From Veillonellaceae bacterium (GTDB lineage Bacteria > Bacillota > Negativicutes > Veillonellales > Dialisteraceae), in the NCBI GenBank assembly GCA_025992895.1, contig DAJPGA010000001.1, forward strand, positions 2,252,501 through 2,316,500: a stretch of 64,000 nt of DNA, written 5' to 3'. Below are positions 51,144-58,902 of the stretch, one piece after another. Each line of letters starts with the position of its first letter. Positions within the stretch are counted from its first letter, which is position 1. The notes beneath the pieces are model-generated. The model was not told where the DNA came from. It searched no databases and saw only the letters and a list, made by a program, of their open reading frames with translations. The position numbers and the translations under genes are program-made.

Positions 51144-52436
51144 TTAGTGTGCTTCTGCCATGTTGGAGATGGATCCTTTGGATGCTTCTTCCATGACATA
51201 GCGTTTCTTGTCCACTTCGTTTCTCCAGTGGAGGACGGCGCTGATGACGAAGGCAACAGCAAGCATTCCAGCAAAGAGCTGGAGGGTAGCGCTGTAGCTG
51301 CCGGTGGTTTCTTTCATGAATGCCAGGATGAGCGGGCCTGCCACGCCTGCGATGCCCCATGCGGTCAGGATGGATCCGTGGATGGAAGCGAGCTGGCGGA
51401 CGCCGAAGATGTCGGAAAGGAATGCCGGCATGCAGGAGAAGCCGCCGCCGTAGCAGGAGATGATGGCAAGGACGAGTGCCTGGAAGATGAAGCCTTCTCT
51501 GGTAATGGAGAGCTGATGGAAAGCAAAGACTTCAAAGAGGAAGAATACCATGTAGGTGACGCCGCGGCCGATCCAGTCGGAAATGCTGGACCATACGATA
51601 CGGCCGCCGCCATTGACGATGCCGATGATGCCGACGAGGGATGCTGCCTGCGCCGGGGTCATGCCGATGACTTCCTGTGCCATCGGGGATGCAACGGCAA
51701 GAAGGCCGATACCGCAGGTAATGTTGGTGAAGAATACCCACCAGAGCGCATACCATTTCCATGTATGCATGGCTTCTTTTCTGGTCATCTGCGGGCCAAG
51801 GACGGTTCTCTTCTTGCCAAGGGCTGCTTCCTGCGCGAGGACTTCATCGATCAGGGCAGGAATTTCGCCTTTTTTCGGCGGACGCAGGTAGGAAGCCGAA
51901 GCAATCATGACGACGGCGTAAACGCAGCCAAGGATGACGAAGTTTTCTACCAGTCCGTATGTATCAACGAGCCAGCGCATGACAGGGCCGGCGATCAGTG
52001 CGGCAAATCCGAATCCCATGATTGCCAGGCCTGTCGCAAAGCCTCTGTGGCGCGGGAACCATTTGACGAGTGTGGAAACCGGTGTGATGTATCCGGTACC
52101 AAGGCCGATGCCTCCGATACATCCGTAGAAAAGGTAAAGGAGCGCCGATGAGTGCATGTGCACGGCAAGCGCTGTCCCCAAAAGTCCTGTGCTGAAGAAA
52201 AGAGCGGAAACGAGACCGCTGCGGGATGGTCCGATCCTTTCCACGAAGCCGCCCAGGAAGCCTGCGGACATGCCAAGGAATAAAATAGCGAGCGAGAATG
52301 CCCATGTCGTTTCGCTAAGAGTCAGTCCCATAGCTGCCATGACCGGCTTTGTAAGGACGCTCCATGCATAGACGCTGCCCATGCAGATGTGAATTCCGAC
52401 CGCAGCGAGTGCGATCAACCAACGATTTCTTCTCAT
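51144..52436 (-). CDS. MFS transporter, oxalate/formate antiporter (OFA) family
   Basis: The 430-residue 12-helix protein has the OFA signatures: AAVGIHICMGSVYAWSVLTKP in helix 1, GFLGGFVERIGPSRSGLVSA, GGIGLGTGYITPVSTLVKWF in helix 5, and HGSILTAWGIAGVAGPLIL late in the chain. OFA members exchange monocarboxylates such as formate, oxalate, lactate or pyruvate. The ZTP riboswitch upstream ties it to one-carbon (formyl-folate) status and makes formate or a related acid the best guess. The start at 52436 follows GGAGGGATTAT; seven extra in-frame codons upstream are rejected. Confidence 0.9.
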   Translation of the reverse strand: MRRNRWLIALAAVGIHICMGSVYAWSVLTKPVMAAMGLTLSETTWAFSLAILFLGMSAGFLGGFVERIGPSRSGLVSALFFSTGLLGTALAVHMHSSALLYLFYGCIGGIGLGTGYITPVSTLVKWFPRHRGFATGLAIMGFGFAALIAGPVMRWLVDTYGLVENFVILGCVYAVVMIASASYLRPPKKGEIPALIDEVLAQEAALGKKRTVLGPQMTRKEAMHTWKWYALWWVFFTNITCGIGLLAVASPMAQEVIGMTPAQAASLVGIIGIVNGGGRIVWSSISDWIGRGVTYMVFFLFEVFAFHQLSITREGFIFQALVLAIISCYGGGFSCMPAFLSDIFGVRQLASIHGSILTAWGIAGVAGPLILAFMKETTGSYSATLQLFAGMLAVAFVISAVLHWRNEVDKKRYVMEEASKGSISNMAEAH

Positions 52437-52459
52437 ATAATCCCTCCACTTTAACAATG

Positions 52460-52580
52460 AAGGGAAACCAAAGACGCAAAAACCGCCTGTTCAGGTTTCC
52501 CTGCCCAGACGGTCGGCCAATCAGATCATCCGCGGTTCACGTGGTCGATTCCACATCATTCCGTCAGTTCCGCGGTGTCT
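52460..52580 (-). promoter_or_regulatory. ZTP (pfl) riboswitch upstream of the OFA transporter
   Basis: On the minus strand the 5' half reads CCGCGGAACTGACGGAATG, TGTGG, then ACCACGTGAA. The 3' half reads GGCCGACCGTCTGGGCAGG (52500-52518). These match the two conserved halves of the ZTP/pfl aptamer: the CUGACGGAA strand, the GUGGAA/ACCAC hairpin and the CCGACCGUCUGGGC element. AAACC..GGTTTTT and GGGAAACC..GGTTTCCC just downstream could form terminator and competing stems. ZTP accumulates when 10-formyl-tetrahydrofolate is short, and binding turns expression on. Confidence 0.88.
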
Positions 52581-52841
52581 TTCGTTTGTGGCTTTAGATT
52601 ACCATCCTTTTCCATATGTGTCAAGGAAAGAATTTTTTCTATGTTTAAGTGTACACTTATTCGCGGAGCACCTGGAATACCCGATGAACCCGAACTTTTT
52701 CTATACTGCACTATAAAAATACCTTATATATGCAAAACGGGCCATCCTGAATCATATGTTTCTTAATCTCGGTTATTCTCATGATTTCCTCATATTTTCT
52801 TATAATTTCACTCATTTACGCTGTATTGACAAACATTATCA

Positions 52842-52869
52842 TTGATTTCCGCGGAAACCATGTTATAAT
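52842..52869 (+). promoter_or_regulatory. Promoter of the ABC-transporter operon
   Basis: TTGATT (52842-52847) and TATAAT (52864-52869) are 16 bases apart. CATTATCATT just upstream and overlapping (52834-52843) resembles half of a Fur-family site, which would suit a metal transporter; this is a weak match. Confidence 0.6.
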
Positions 52870-52875
52870 TAGTTT

Positions 52876-52990
52876 AACAAATTCTAATCTTATAACGAAA
52901 CAAGCATGGCACTGCCGGTAGTCTGGGGTTTGCCATTTTAAAGAACAAGGTCCTGCATGCAGGCCTTGTTCTTTGGCGTTATGGGGTTCT
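52876..52990 (+). promoter_or_regulatory. Candidate riboswitch-like leader of the ABC-transporter operon
   Basis: ATAACG (about 52892-52897) can pair with CGTTAT (about 52977-52982). The closed segment holds two hairpins: ATGGCA..TGCCAT (about 52905-52937) and AAGAACAAGG..CCTTGTTCTT (52941-52974) with an inner CCTGCATGCAGG. The result is a three-way junction located between the promoter and the first gene. No known class is recognised; a metal or metallophore sensor is only a guess from the genes downstream. Confidence 0.55.
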
Positions 52991-53042
52991 CGAACTAAAT
53001 GTTCATTTACGTATGTTTGTCTATTATCTCAGGAGGAAGACT

Positions 53043-53987
53043 TTGAAACTGAAACAACTGGCCCTGCGCCTTGTGGAGATGGCAATCGTTCTTCTGGGCA
53101 TTAGCTTCATCACATTCTGTCTGGTGATGCTGTCCCCGGGAGATCCAGTCCGTCAGATGATTGCCGGCAATGAAGACATCGTCGTCAGCCAATTGGAAAT
53201 CGATGCGCTGCGTCATGAGCTGGGACTCGACCAGCCTTTCATTTACCAGTACCTGGACTGGCTGGGACGCGTACTGCATGGCAACTTCGGCTTTTCTTAC
53301 CTGATGAAGAAACCGGTCCTGGATGCCATCCTGGAAGCGCTTCCTGCGACTCTTCTTCTCGCCTGCTCCTCCTCGATTTTCATGCTCGTCTTCTCTGTGC
53401 CGCTTGGCATTTACACTGCCGTCCGCCAGAACAGCCGCTTCGACTATATCGTGAGGCTCTTCTCGTTTGCCGGCGTATCGATCCCGAATTTTTGGATGGG
53501 CCTCATGCTCCTCTGGCTTTTCGGGCTGAAACTGAATCTTTTCTCCATCATAGGCGGTACGATTTCCCTGGAAAATCTTGTCCTTCCGACAGTCACTCTT
53601 GGCATCGTCATGACATCCAAGTTCACAAGGCAGGTCCGCGCTGCTGTTCTTGAAGAGCTCCAGCAGGACTATGTCATGGGCGCACGCGCCAGGGGCATTT
53701 CCGAGAGCCAGATTCTCTGGAAGGAAGTCCTTCCTAATGCATTCCTGCCTCTGATCACGCTCTTCGGCCTTGCTTTCGGCTCGCTTCTTGGAGGCGCGGC
53801 TGTCGTGGAAATCATTTTCTCCTGGCCGGGTCTTGGCTACATGATCGTGCAGGCCATCACCTACCGTGACTTCCTGACGGTGCAGGCGGTCGTTCTCTGG
53901 ATTGCTTTCATGTACATGGTGATCAATATCATCATCGACTTCTCCTATCAGCACCTGGATCCCAGGCTGAGGAAAGGAGTCCGCTGA
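53043..53987 (+). CDS. ABC transporter permease, nickel/dipeptide type (NikB/DppB-like)
   Basis: The 314-residue permease has the DppB/NikB pattern: an N-terminal membrane helix with VLLGISFITFCLVMLSPGDP, a periplasmic loop (LGLDQPFIYQYLDWLGRVLH) and the binding-protein-dependent signature MGARARGISESQILWKEVLPN (EAA loop contacting the ATPase). The TTG at 53043 is the start because AGGAGGAAGACT precedes it; ten in-frame codons upstream overlap the leader. It is the first of five genes and overlaps the next by one base. Confidence 0.9.
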   Translation: MKLKQLALRLVEMAIVLLGISFITFCLVMLSPGDPVRQMIAGNEDIVVSQLEIDALRHELGLDQPFIYQYLDWLGRVLHGNFGFSYLMKKPVLDAILEALPATLLLACSSSIFMLVFSVPLGIYTAVRQNSRFDYIVRLFSFAGVSIPNFWMGLMLLWLFGLKLNLFSIIGGTISLENLVLPTVTLGIVMTSKFTRQVRAAVLEELQQDYVMGARARGISESQILWKEVLPNAFLPLITLFGLAFGSLLGGAAVVEIIFSWPGLGYMIVQAITYRDFLTVQAVVLWIAFMYMVINIIIDFSYQHLDPRLRKGVR

Positions 53988-54820
53988 TGCACATGATCGT
54001 CCGCGGACTCCGGGAAAACAGGGTTTTCCTCGTGACGTCGATCCTGATTCTTTTCATACTTCTCATTGCATTCCTTGCGCCGCATATTTCGCCTTATGAT
54101 CCGCTTTCCGCTTCCATAAAGGATGCGAATCTGGCGCCGTCTTCGTCGCATATTTTCGGCACGGACAAGCTGGGCCGCGACGTTTTCTCCCGCATCCTCT
54201 GCGGAGCTGAGCGTTCGCTCTCCAGTGTCCTCTTCCTTGTCGCTCTCATTTTCGTCGTCGGCACGACGGCCGGTGTCATTTCCGGTTATGCAGGCGGCAT
54301 CGTCGATATCGTCATCATGCGTATCGCTGATATGATGATTTCCTTCCCGGGGATCATCCTTGCGATTGCGATTTCCGGCATCATGGGGCCGTCCCTGATC
54401 AATGCGATGCTGGCCCTGACGGTCGTCACATGGACGAAGTATGCGAGGCTTTCCCGCTCGCTCGTCCTGAAATTAAAGGAAAGTGAATTCGTAGAGGCTG
54501 CCATTGTCAGCGGCGGTACTCATACTCATATCCTTTTGCATCATATTCTGCCAAACGTCCTTCCTCTTCTTGTCATTACGGCTGCTGCAGATATCGGCGC
54601 CATGATGATGGAACTGGCAGGGCTTTCCTTCCTCGGATTCGGGAGCCAGCCGCCGCAGCCGGAATGGGGCCTCATGCTGAATGAAGGCCGCCTGCAGCTG
54701 CAGACCGCGCCATGGCTCATGTTCTTCCCGGGTTTTGCGATTTTCCTTTCTGTCGTCGTCTTCAATCTCTGGGGCGATGCACTCCGGGATGTCCTTGACC
54801 CGCATCAGGATCAGCAGTAA
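53987..54820 (+). CDS. ABC transporter permease, nickel/dipeptide type (NikC/DppC-like)
   Basis: The 277-residue second permease has an N-terminal OppC-type helix and HISPYDPLSASIKDANLAPSS, then FGTDKLGRDVFSRILCGAERS, a strong family signature. The EAA loop appears as VEAAIVSGGTHTHILLHHILPN. It forms the heterodimeric channel with the preceding permease. The start codon overlaps the preceding stop (TGATG). Confidence 0.9.
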   Translation: MHMIVRGLRENRVFLVTSILILFILLIAFLAPHISPYDPLSASIKDANLAPSSSHIFGTDKLGRDVFSRILCGAERSLSSVLFLVALIFVVGTTAGVISGYAGGIVDIVIMRIADMMISFPGIILAIAISGIMGPSLINAMLALTVVTWTKYARLSRSLVLKLKESEFVEAAIVSGGTHTHILLHHILPNVLPLLVITAAADIGAMMMELAGLSFLGFGSQPPQPEWGLMLNEGRLQLQTAPWLMFFPGFAIFLSVVVFNLWGDALRDVLDPHQDQQ

Positions 54821-54971
54821 AAGGCGCAGGAAACGAATGGCAAGGTCTCCTCACTTGCATCCCGCCATCCCGTTTCCTCCGGATCACCCGGTTTCTTCTT
54901 AAAAGCCGCATGATTCTTTCCCATTGCCTTTTCTATAGATTTATTCACTATATTTTCAAAAAGGAGACATC

Positions 54972-56546
54972 ATGAATTCATTTGCAAAGAAAGGGGCTGC
55001 CCTTGCAGCCTGCGCCCTTCTCGTTTTCGGTCTTTCCGGATGCGGCGGAAGTTCTTCCTCCGCGAGTAAAGACACACTCCGTGTCGGCGTAACGAACTTC
55101 GCCGACAGCCTTGAACCGACGGCCAACTATTTCGGCTGGCAGGTCATGCGTTACGGTGTCGGCGAAGCACTCGTCCACTTTGATGATAAAATGCGCCCGG
55201 AACCCTGGATCGCTGAAAGCTGGCAGGTCGCTCCGGACCAGATGTCCTGGACCTTCAAGATCAAGAACATCAAATTCTCCAACGGCAATCCTGTCACCGG
55301 TGAAGCTGTCAAGAAATCCATCGAGAGAACGTTTGCCAAAGCACCGCGTGCTCAGGCTATGTTCCCGCTCGACCACATCACAGCTGACGGACAGACTGTC
55401 ACGATTTACACCAAGAAGCCGATTGCAACACTTCCAGGCATGCTGGGCGACCCGCTTTTCATCATCGTCGACACGTCTGCTGAAGGAAAGCAGGACTTCG
55501 GCAAGCAGGGCCCGATTTCCACTGGTCCTTATGTCGTAAAGAGCTTCTCCAAAGCCAAGACTGAGCTTGATGCGAACCCGAATTACTATGCATCTGTTCC
55601 TTACAAGCATGCTGTCGTCAATACGATCGATGACCCGTCCACCCGTGCTATGGCTCTCCAGAAGGGCGAAGTCGACGTTGCCGTCAACATTGCGCCTGGT
55701 GATCTTGCGCTCTTCAAGGATAAGAGCAAGTTCACCACCTCTAAAATCGATTCCATCCGCGACGTTCTTGCCCGTCTTTCCGTGAAGGAAGGAAAACCGC
55801 TGGCAGATCCGCGCGTACGTGCTGCCCTGATCGAATCCCTCGACCGCGATACATACTGCAAGGTCCTTCTGAAGGATACATTCACCCCTGGCGGCCCGGC
55901 TCTCCCGCCGTCCCTCGATTATGACTTCGATGGACTTTCCAAGACCTATCCGAACAAGTACAATCCTGAACATGCCAAACAGCTTCTTGCTGAAGCAGGC
56001 TGGAAGGATACGGATGGCGACGGCATCGTCGATAAAGACGGCAAGCCGCTCTCCCTTGATTTCGTTTACTACTCCGGCCGTGCTGAACTGCCGCTCTTTG
56101 CTGAAGCTACACAGGCTGATGCCAAGAAGGTCGGCATCCAGATCAACCTGAAGAACGTCGACTACAACGTCCTTGACGGCATCGGCACCAGAGGCGAGTA
56201 CGACCTCCTCATTTCCAACATCCTGACCGAACAGGCAGGCGATCCGGAAACGTTCCTCAACATGTACTGGAAGACGAACGTCAACGGTTCCAACCCGCAG
56301 AACGGTTCCGGCTACAGCAACCCGGCTTATGATGCTCTCTCCGATCAGCTCGCCAGCGAATTCGATCCGGCCAAACGCAGAGACATCATCATCCAGATGG
56401 AAAAGATCCTGCAGGATACCTCCGCTACCGTCGTCTTCGGTTATCCGCAGACTAATATGATTTCCACCTCTGCTGTCGCTCATGCAGATATCAAGCCGTG
56501 TGACTACTACTGGATCACCGACAAGATCACACCGGCTTCCAAGTAA
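54972..56546 (+). CDS. ABC transporter substrate-binding lipoprotein (NikA/OppA family 5)
   Basis: The 524-residue solute-binding protein has a lipoprotein signal with lipobox LSGC (Cys24). The mature part carries the SBP family 5 pattern: LRVGVTNFADSLEPTANYFG, YGVGEALVHFD, WIAESWQVAPDQMSWTFKIK, STGPYVVKSF, and the late ALSDQLASEFDPAKRRDIIIQ segment. The N-terminal YGVGEAL and the gene set resemble NikA-type nickel or metallophore binders more than oligopeptide binders, but the ligand cannot be read off with certainty. It is bound to the outer face of the inner membrane. The start follows AAAGGAGACATC. Confidence 0.88.
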   Translation: MNSFAKKGAALAACALLVFGLSGCGGSSSSASKDTLRVGVTNFADSLEPTANYFGWQVMRYGVGEALVHFDDKMRPEPWIAESWQVAPDQMSWTFKIKNIKFSNGNPVTGEAVKKSIERTFAKAPRAQAMFPLDHITADGQTVTIYTKKPIATLPGMLGDPLFIIVDTSAEGKQDFGKQGPISTGPYVVKSFSKAKTELDANPNYYASVPYKHAVVNTIDDPSTRAMALQKGEVDVAVNIAPGDLALFKDKSKFTTSKIDSIRDVLARLSVKEGKPLADPRVRAALIESLDRDTYCKVLLKDTFTPGGPALPPSLDYDFDGLSKTYPNKYNPEHAKQLLAEAGWKDTDGDGIVDKDGKPLSLDFVYYSGRAELPLFAEATQADAKKVGIQINLKNVDYNVLDGIGTRGEYDLLISNILTEQAGDPETFLNMYWKTNVNGSNPQNGSGYSNPAYDALSDQLASEFDPAKRRDIIIQMEKILQDTSATVVFGYPQTNMISTSAVAHADIKPCDYYWITDKITPASK

Positions 56547-56579
56547 TCACTTCATTCTTTCATTCATAAAGGAGCTGCC

Positions 56580-57341
56580 ATGCTTTTAGAAGTCAATGAC
56601 CTGTCCATTTCATACGGCAAAGGAAATCCCGTCGTGCATGGGGTATCCTTTTCCGTAGACAAAGGGAAAATTCTTGCCATCATCGGGGAATCCGGCTCAG
56701 GGAAGACGACCGTCCTCCGCGCTGTCGGCCATATCCTGCCAAGGCAGGGACAAGTGACGGGCGGACACATCCTTTTTGAAGGGAAGGAATCAGAGACGAA
56801 GACGATCCGCGAGAAGACGTCCTTCATCTTTCAGGACAGCGGCGCCATGCTGAATCCGATCCGCACCATCGGGACGGAATTTTCCGAATACCTCGCTGCC
56901 CACGGCATCACGGGAGGCGAAGCGGAAGACCGCATGACGAATCTCCTTTCGCAAGTGCGCCTTCCTGATCCGGCCGGCATCCTCAAGAGCTACCCCTTCG
57001 AACTGTCAGGCGGCATGCGCCAGAGGGTCGGGATTGCTATGGCTATGGCGATTCATCCCGAGCTGATCCTTGCCGATGAACCGACGTCTGCCCTGGATGT
57101 CACGAATCAGGCCGTCGTCGTCCGTGAAATGATGGACGTCTGTGCCCGCGCGGATACGGCCATCATCGTCGTCACACATAATATGGCCCTTGCCTCGTAC
57201 ATGGCGGATACCATCCTTGTCATGAAGGATGGAAATGCCGTCGAGTATGGAAGTGCCGAAGAAGTCATTTATCATCCGAAAGATCCGTATACCAAGCTGC
57301 TTCTGGCAGCTGTTCCAGACCCGGGAGGCGTATTGTCATGA
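56580..57341 (+). CDS. ABC transporter ATP-binding protein (NikD/DppD-like)
   Basis: The 253-residue ATPase has Walker A GESGSGKTT (about residues 38-46), signature LSGGMRQRVGIAMAMA and Walker B LILADEPTSALD. The C-terminal HPKDPYTKLLLAAVPDP is the usual family tail of peptide/nickel ATPases. It drives import together with the next gene's product. The start follows AAAGGAGCTGCC. The next gene overlaps its stop by four bases. Confidence 0.93.
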   Translation: MLLEVNDLSISYGKGNPVVHGVSFSVDKGKILAIIGESGSGKTTVLRAVGHILPRQGQVTGGHILFEGKESETKTIREKTSFIFQDSGAMLNPIRTIGTEFSEYLAAHGITGGEAEDRMTNLLSQVRLPDPAGILKSYPFELSGGMRQRVGIAMAMAIHPELILADEPTSALDVTNQAVVVREMMDVCARADTAIIVVTHNMALASYMADTILVMKDGNAVEYGSAEEVIYHPKDPYTKLLLAAVPDPGGVLS

Positions 57342-58150
57342 GACTTGATGGAAAAGAACTGCTGAGAACGGAGGACATATGCCTCACCTTCCATCCTGAA
57401 GACGGCATTCCCGTCAAGGCGGCTGACCATGTGTCGATCACGATCCATGAAGGAGAAACCTTCGGCCTCGTTGGTGAATCCGGAAGCGGCAAGTCGACAC
57501 TCGCCCGCATCCTGACGCACATCCACCAGCCTGATTCGGGAAAGGTGTACTTTGAAGGAAAAGACGTGACAAATCTCAAGGGCAAAGCACTCCGCGAGAG
57601 CCGCCGCGCCATCCAGATGGTCTTCCAGGATCCATCCTCTGCTTTCAACCCGAAGGAACGCATTGCAGACATCATCTGCGAACCGCTCATGAACTTCGGA
57701 CTCATCGCCAATGGCGATGTCGACAAGAAAGCTGCGGAAATGCTGAAGAAGGTCGACCTTCCGGAAGATTTCATCAATCGCTACCCTTCTGAACTTTCAG
57801 GCGGCCAGCGCCAGCGTATCGCGATTGCTCGCGCTCTGGTTCTGAAGCCGAAGCTCATCATCTGCGATGAAGCCACGTCAGCGCTTGATATGTCCGTCCA
57901 GAAGACGATCATCGAGCTGCTTTCAAGGCTGCAGAAGGAAACAGGCGTCGCCTATCTATTCATCTGCCACGACCTGGCGCTTGCTAACCTTTTCTGCGAT
58001 ACCATCGCCGTCATGAAGAAGGGCGTCATTCATGAAACGATTCATGACCTGAACGAAGCGAAGGACCCCTACTCAAGGAAACTCCTCGCGTGTACATTCA
58101 CAATCAGGGAAGGAAAGAATAAAGTTTTCCCGGATTCCTTATTCGCATAA
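57338..58150 (+). CDS. ABC transporter ATP-binding protein (NikE/DppF-like)
   Basis: The 270-residue second ATPase has Walker A GESGSGKSTLARIL, a Q-loop in MVFQDPSSAFNP, signature LSGGQRQRIAIARAL and Walker B LIICDEATSALD, with VAYLFICHDLALANLFC following. DLNEAKDPYSRKLLAC is the family tail. It completes the permease-permease-binding protein-ATPase-ATPase operon and is followed directly by a terminator. Confidence 0.93.
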   Translation: MRLDGKELLRTEDICLTFHPEDGIPVKAADHVSITIHEGETFGLVGESGSGKSTLARILTHIHQPDSGKVYFEGKDVTNLKGKALRESRRAIQMVFQDPSSAFNPKERIADIICEPLMNFGLIANGDVDKKAAEMLKKVDLPEDFINRYPSELSGGQRQRIAIARALVLKPKLIICDEATSALDMSVQKTIIELLSRLQKETGVAYLFICHDLALANLFCDTIAVMKKGVIHETIHDLNEAKDPYSRKLLACTFTIREGKNKVFPDSLFA

Positions 58151-58152
58151 TA

Positions 58153-58202
58153 AGAAGAGCTATGACGAAATGTGTAATCATTTCGCCACAGCTCTTTTTT
58201 TT
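58153..58202 (+). terminator. Intrinsic terminator of the ABC-transporter operon (AAATG/CATTT family)
   Basis: AAGAGCTATGACGAAATG pairs, with a few mismatches, with CATTTCGCCACAGCTCTT, followed by T8. It begins three bases after the stop. Confidence 0.85.
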
Positions 58203-58259
58203 CATAGAATATTCCATTGGAAGATTATCTGACTCGTATATGAATTGCCTTTATCTGAA

Positions 58260-58470
58260 TACCTAGAATGAACCCCTTTCGGCGCATACGCGCCACTTTC
58301 CCCTAACGGGGACAGCTAAACCTCGCTGACGCTCGAGGAAATGCAACTCATCCGAGAAATTTTAAAATGCGAAAATTTCCCACCTTTCCTTCCAGGGCAA
58401 GGTCAAAGGCTCTTTTTGATTTGGGACATCCCGGCATGGGAAGGGCCGAAAAAGTGCCATCTTCGCCCCT
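58260..58470. repeat. Intergenic repeats between the ABC operon and the T-box
   Basis: AATGAACCCCTTTCGGCG with hairpin GGCGCATACGCGCC and CCCCTAACGGGG (about 58267-58315), then CCTCGCTGACGCTCG, GAAATGCAACTCATCC with an atypical AT-rich insert, and CCTTCCAGGGCAAGG near 58386. Confidence 0.75.
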
Positions 58471-58599
58471 CTTCAAGGATATATATAGTACACTTTATAA
58501 AAATGAGTAAATTCTTCTTGACAAGTCTCTCTGTTTCATGGATAATGAACCCAATTCACTACCAAGGTACCGTTGACAATGGTACTGCAAAGAGACAAT

Positions 58600-58835
58600 G
58601 AACAGGCTGGGATTGGACATCAAGTATCTTACAGAGAGCCGGGAAAGCTGAGAACCGGCGGATCAGGTCCATTTCCATATCACCTGGGAGTCGCTGTATC
58701 GAGGAGCACCCGGGATTCCCAGATACAGCCGCAAGCCTTCGTTACAGGCAGTCTGTCATAAGCACAAAGTATAATGACAGGGTGGTACCGCGAACCTTCG
58801 CCCCTGTTGCTCAATAAAGAGCAGCAGGGGCTTTT
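58600..58835 (+). promoter_or_regulatory. T-box leader upstream of an MFS transporter gene
   Basis: The T-box core AGGGTGGTACCGCG lies at 58779-58792 and is followed by the terminator GCCCCTGTTGCTC (58800-58812) / GAGCAGCAGGGGC (58819-58831) and T5. Upstream are the Stem I landmarks AAGTAT, AGAGAGCCGG and CCGGCGGATCAGGTCC. TGGAC/GTCCA is the base helix. The specifier reads either ATC (Ile) or TCA (Ser) depending on register. The UGGU of the T-box predicts discriminator A, which favours tRNA-Ile over tRNA-Ser, so isoleucine is the better reading. Confidence 0.88.
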
Positions 58836-58902
58836 TGCACCCTTGAGGCATGTGAGGAAAAGGATAAGGATTCAAAATGATTAATGAAAGGGGTATCTGA
58901 TT

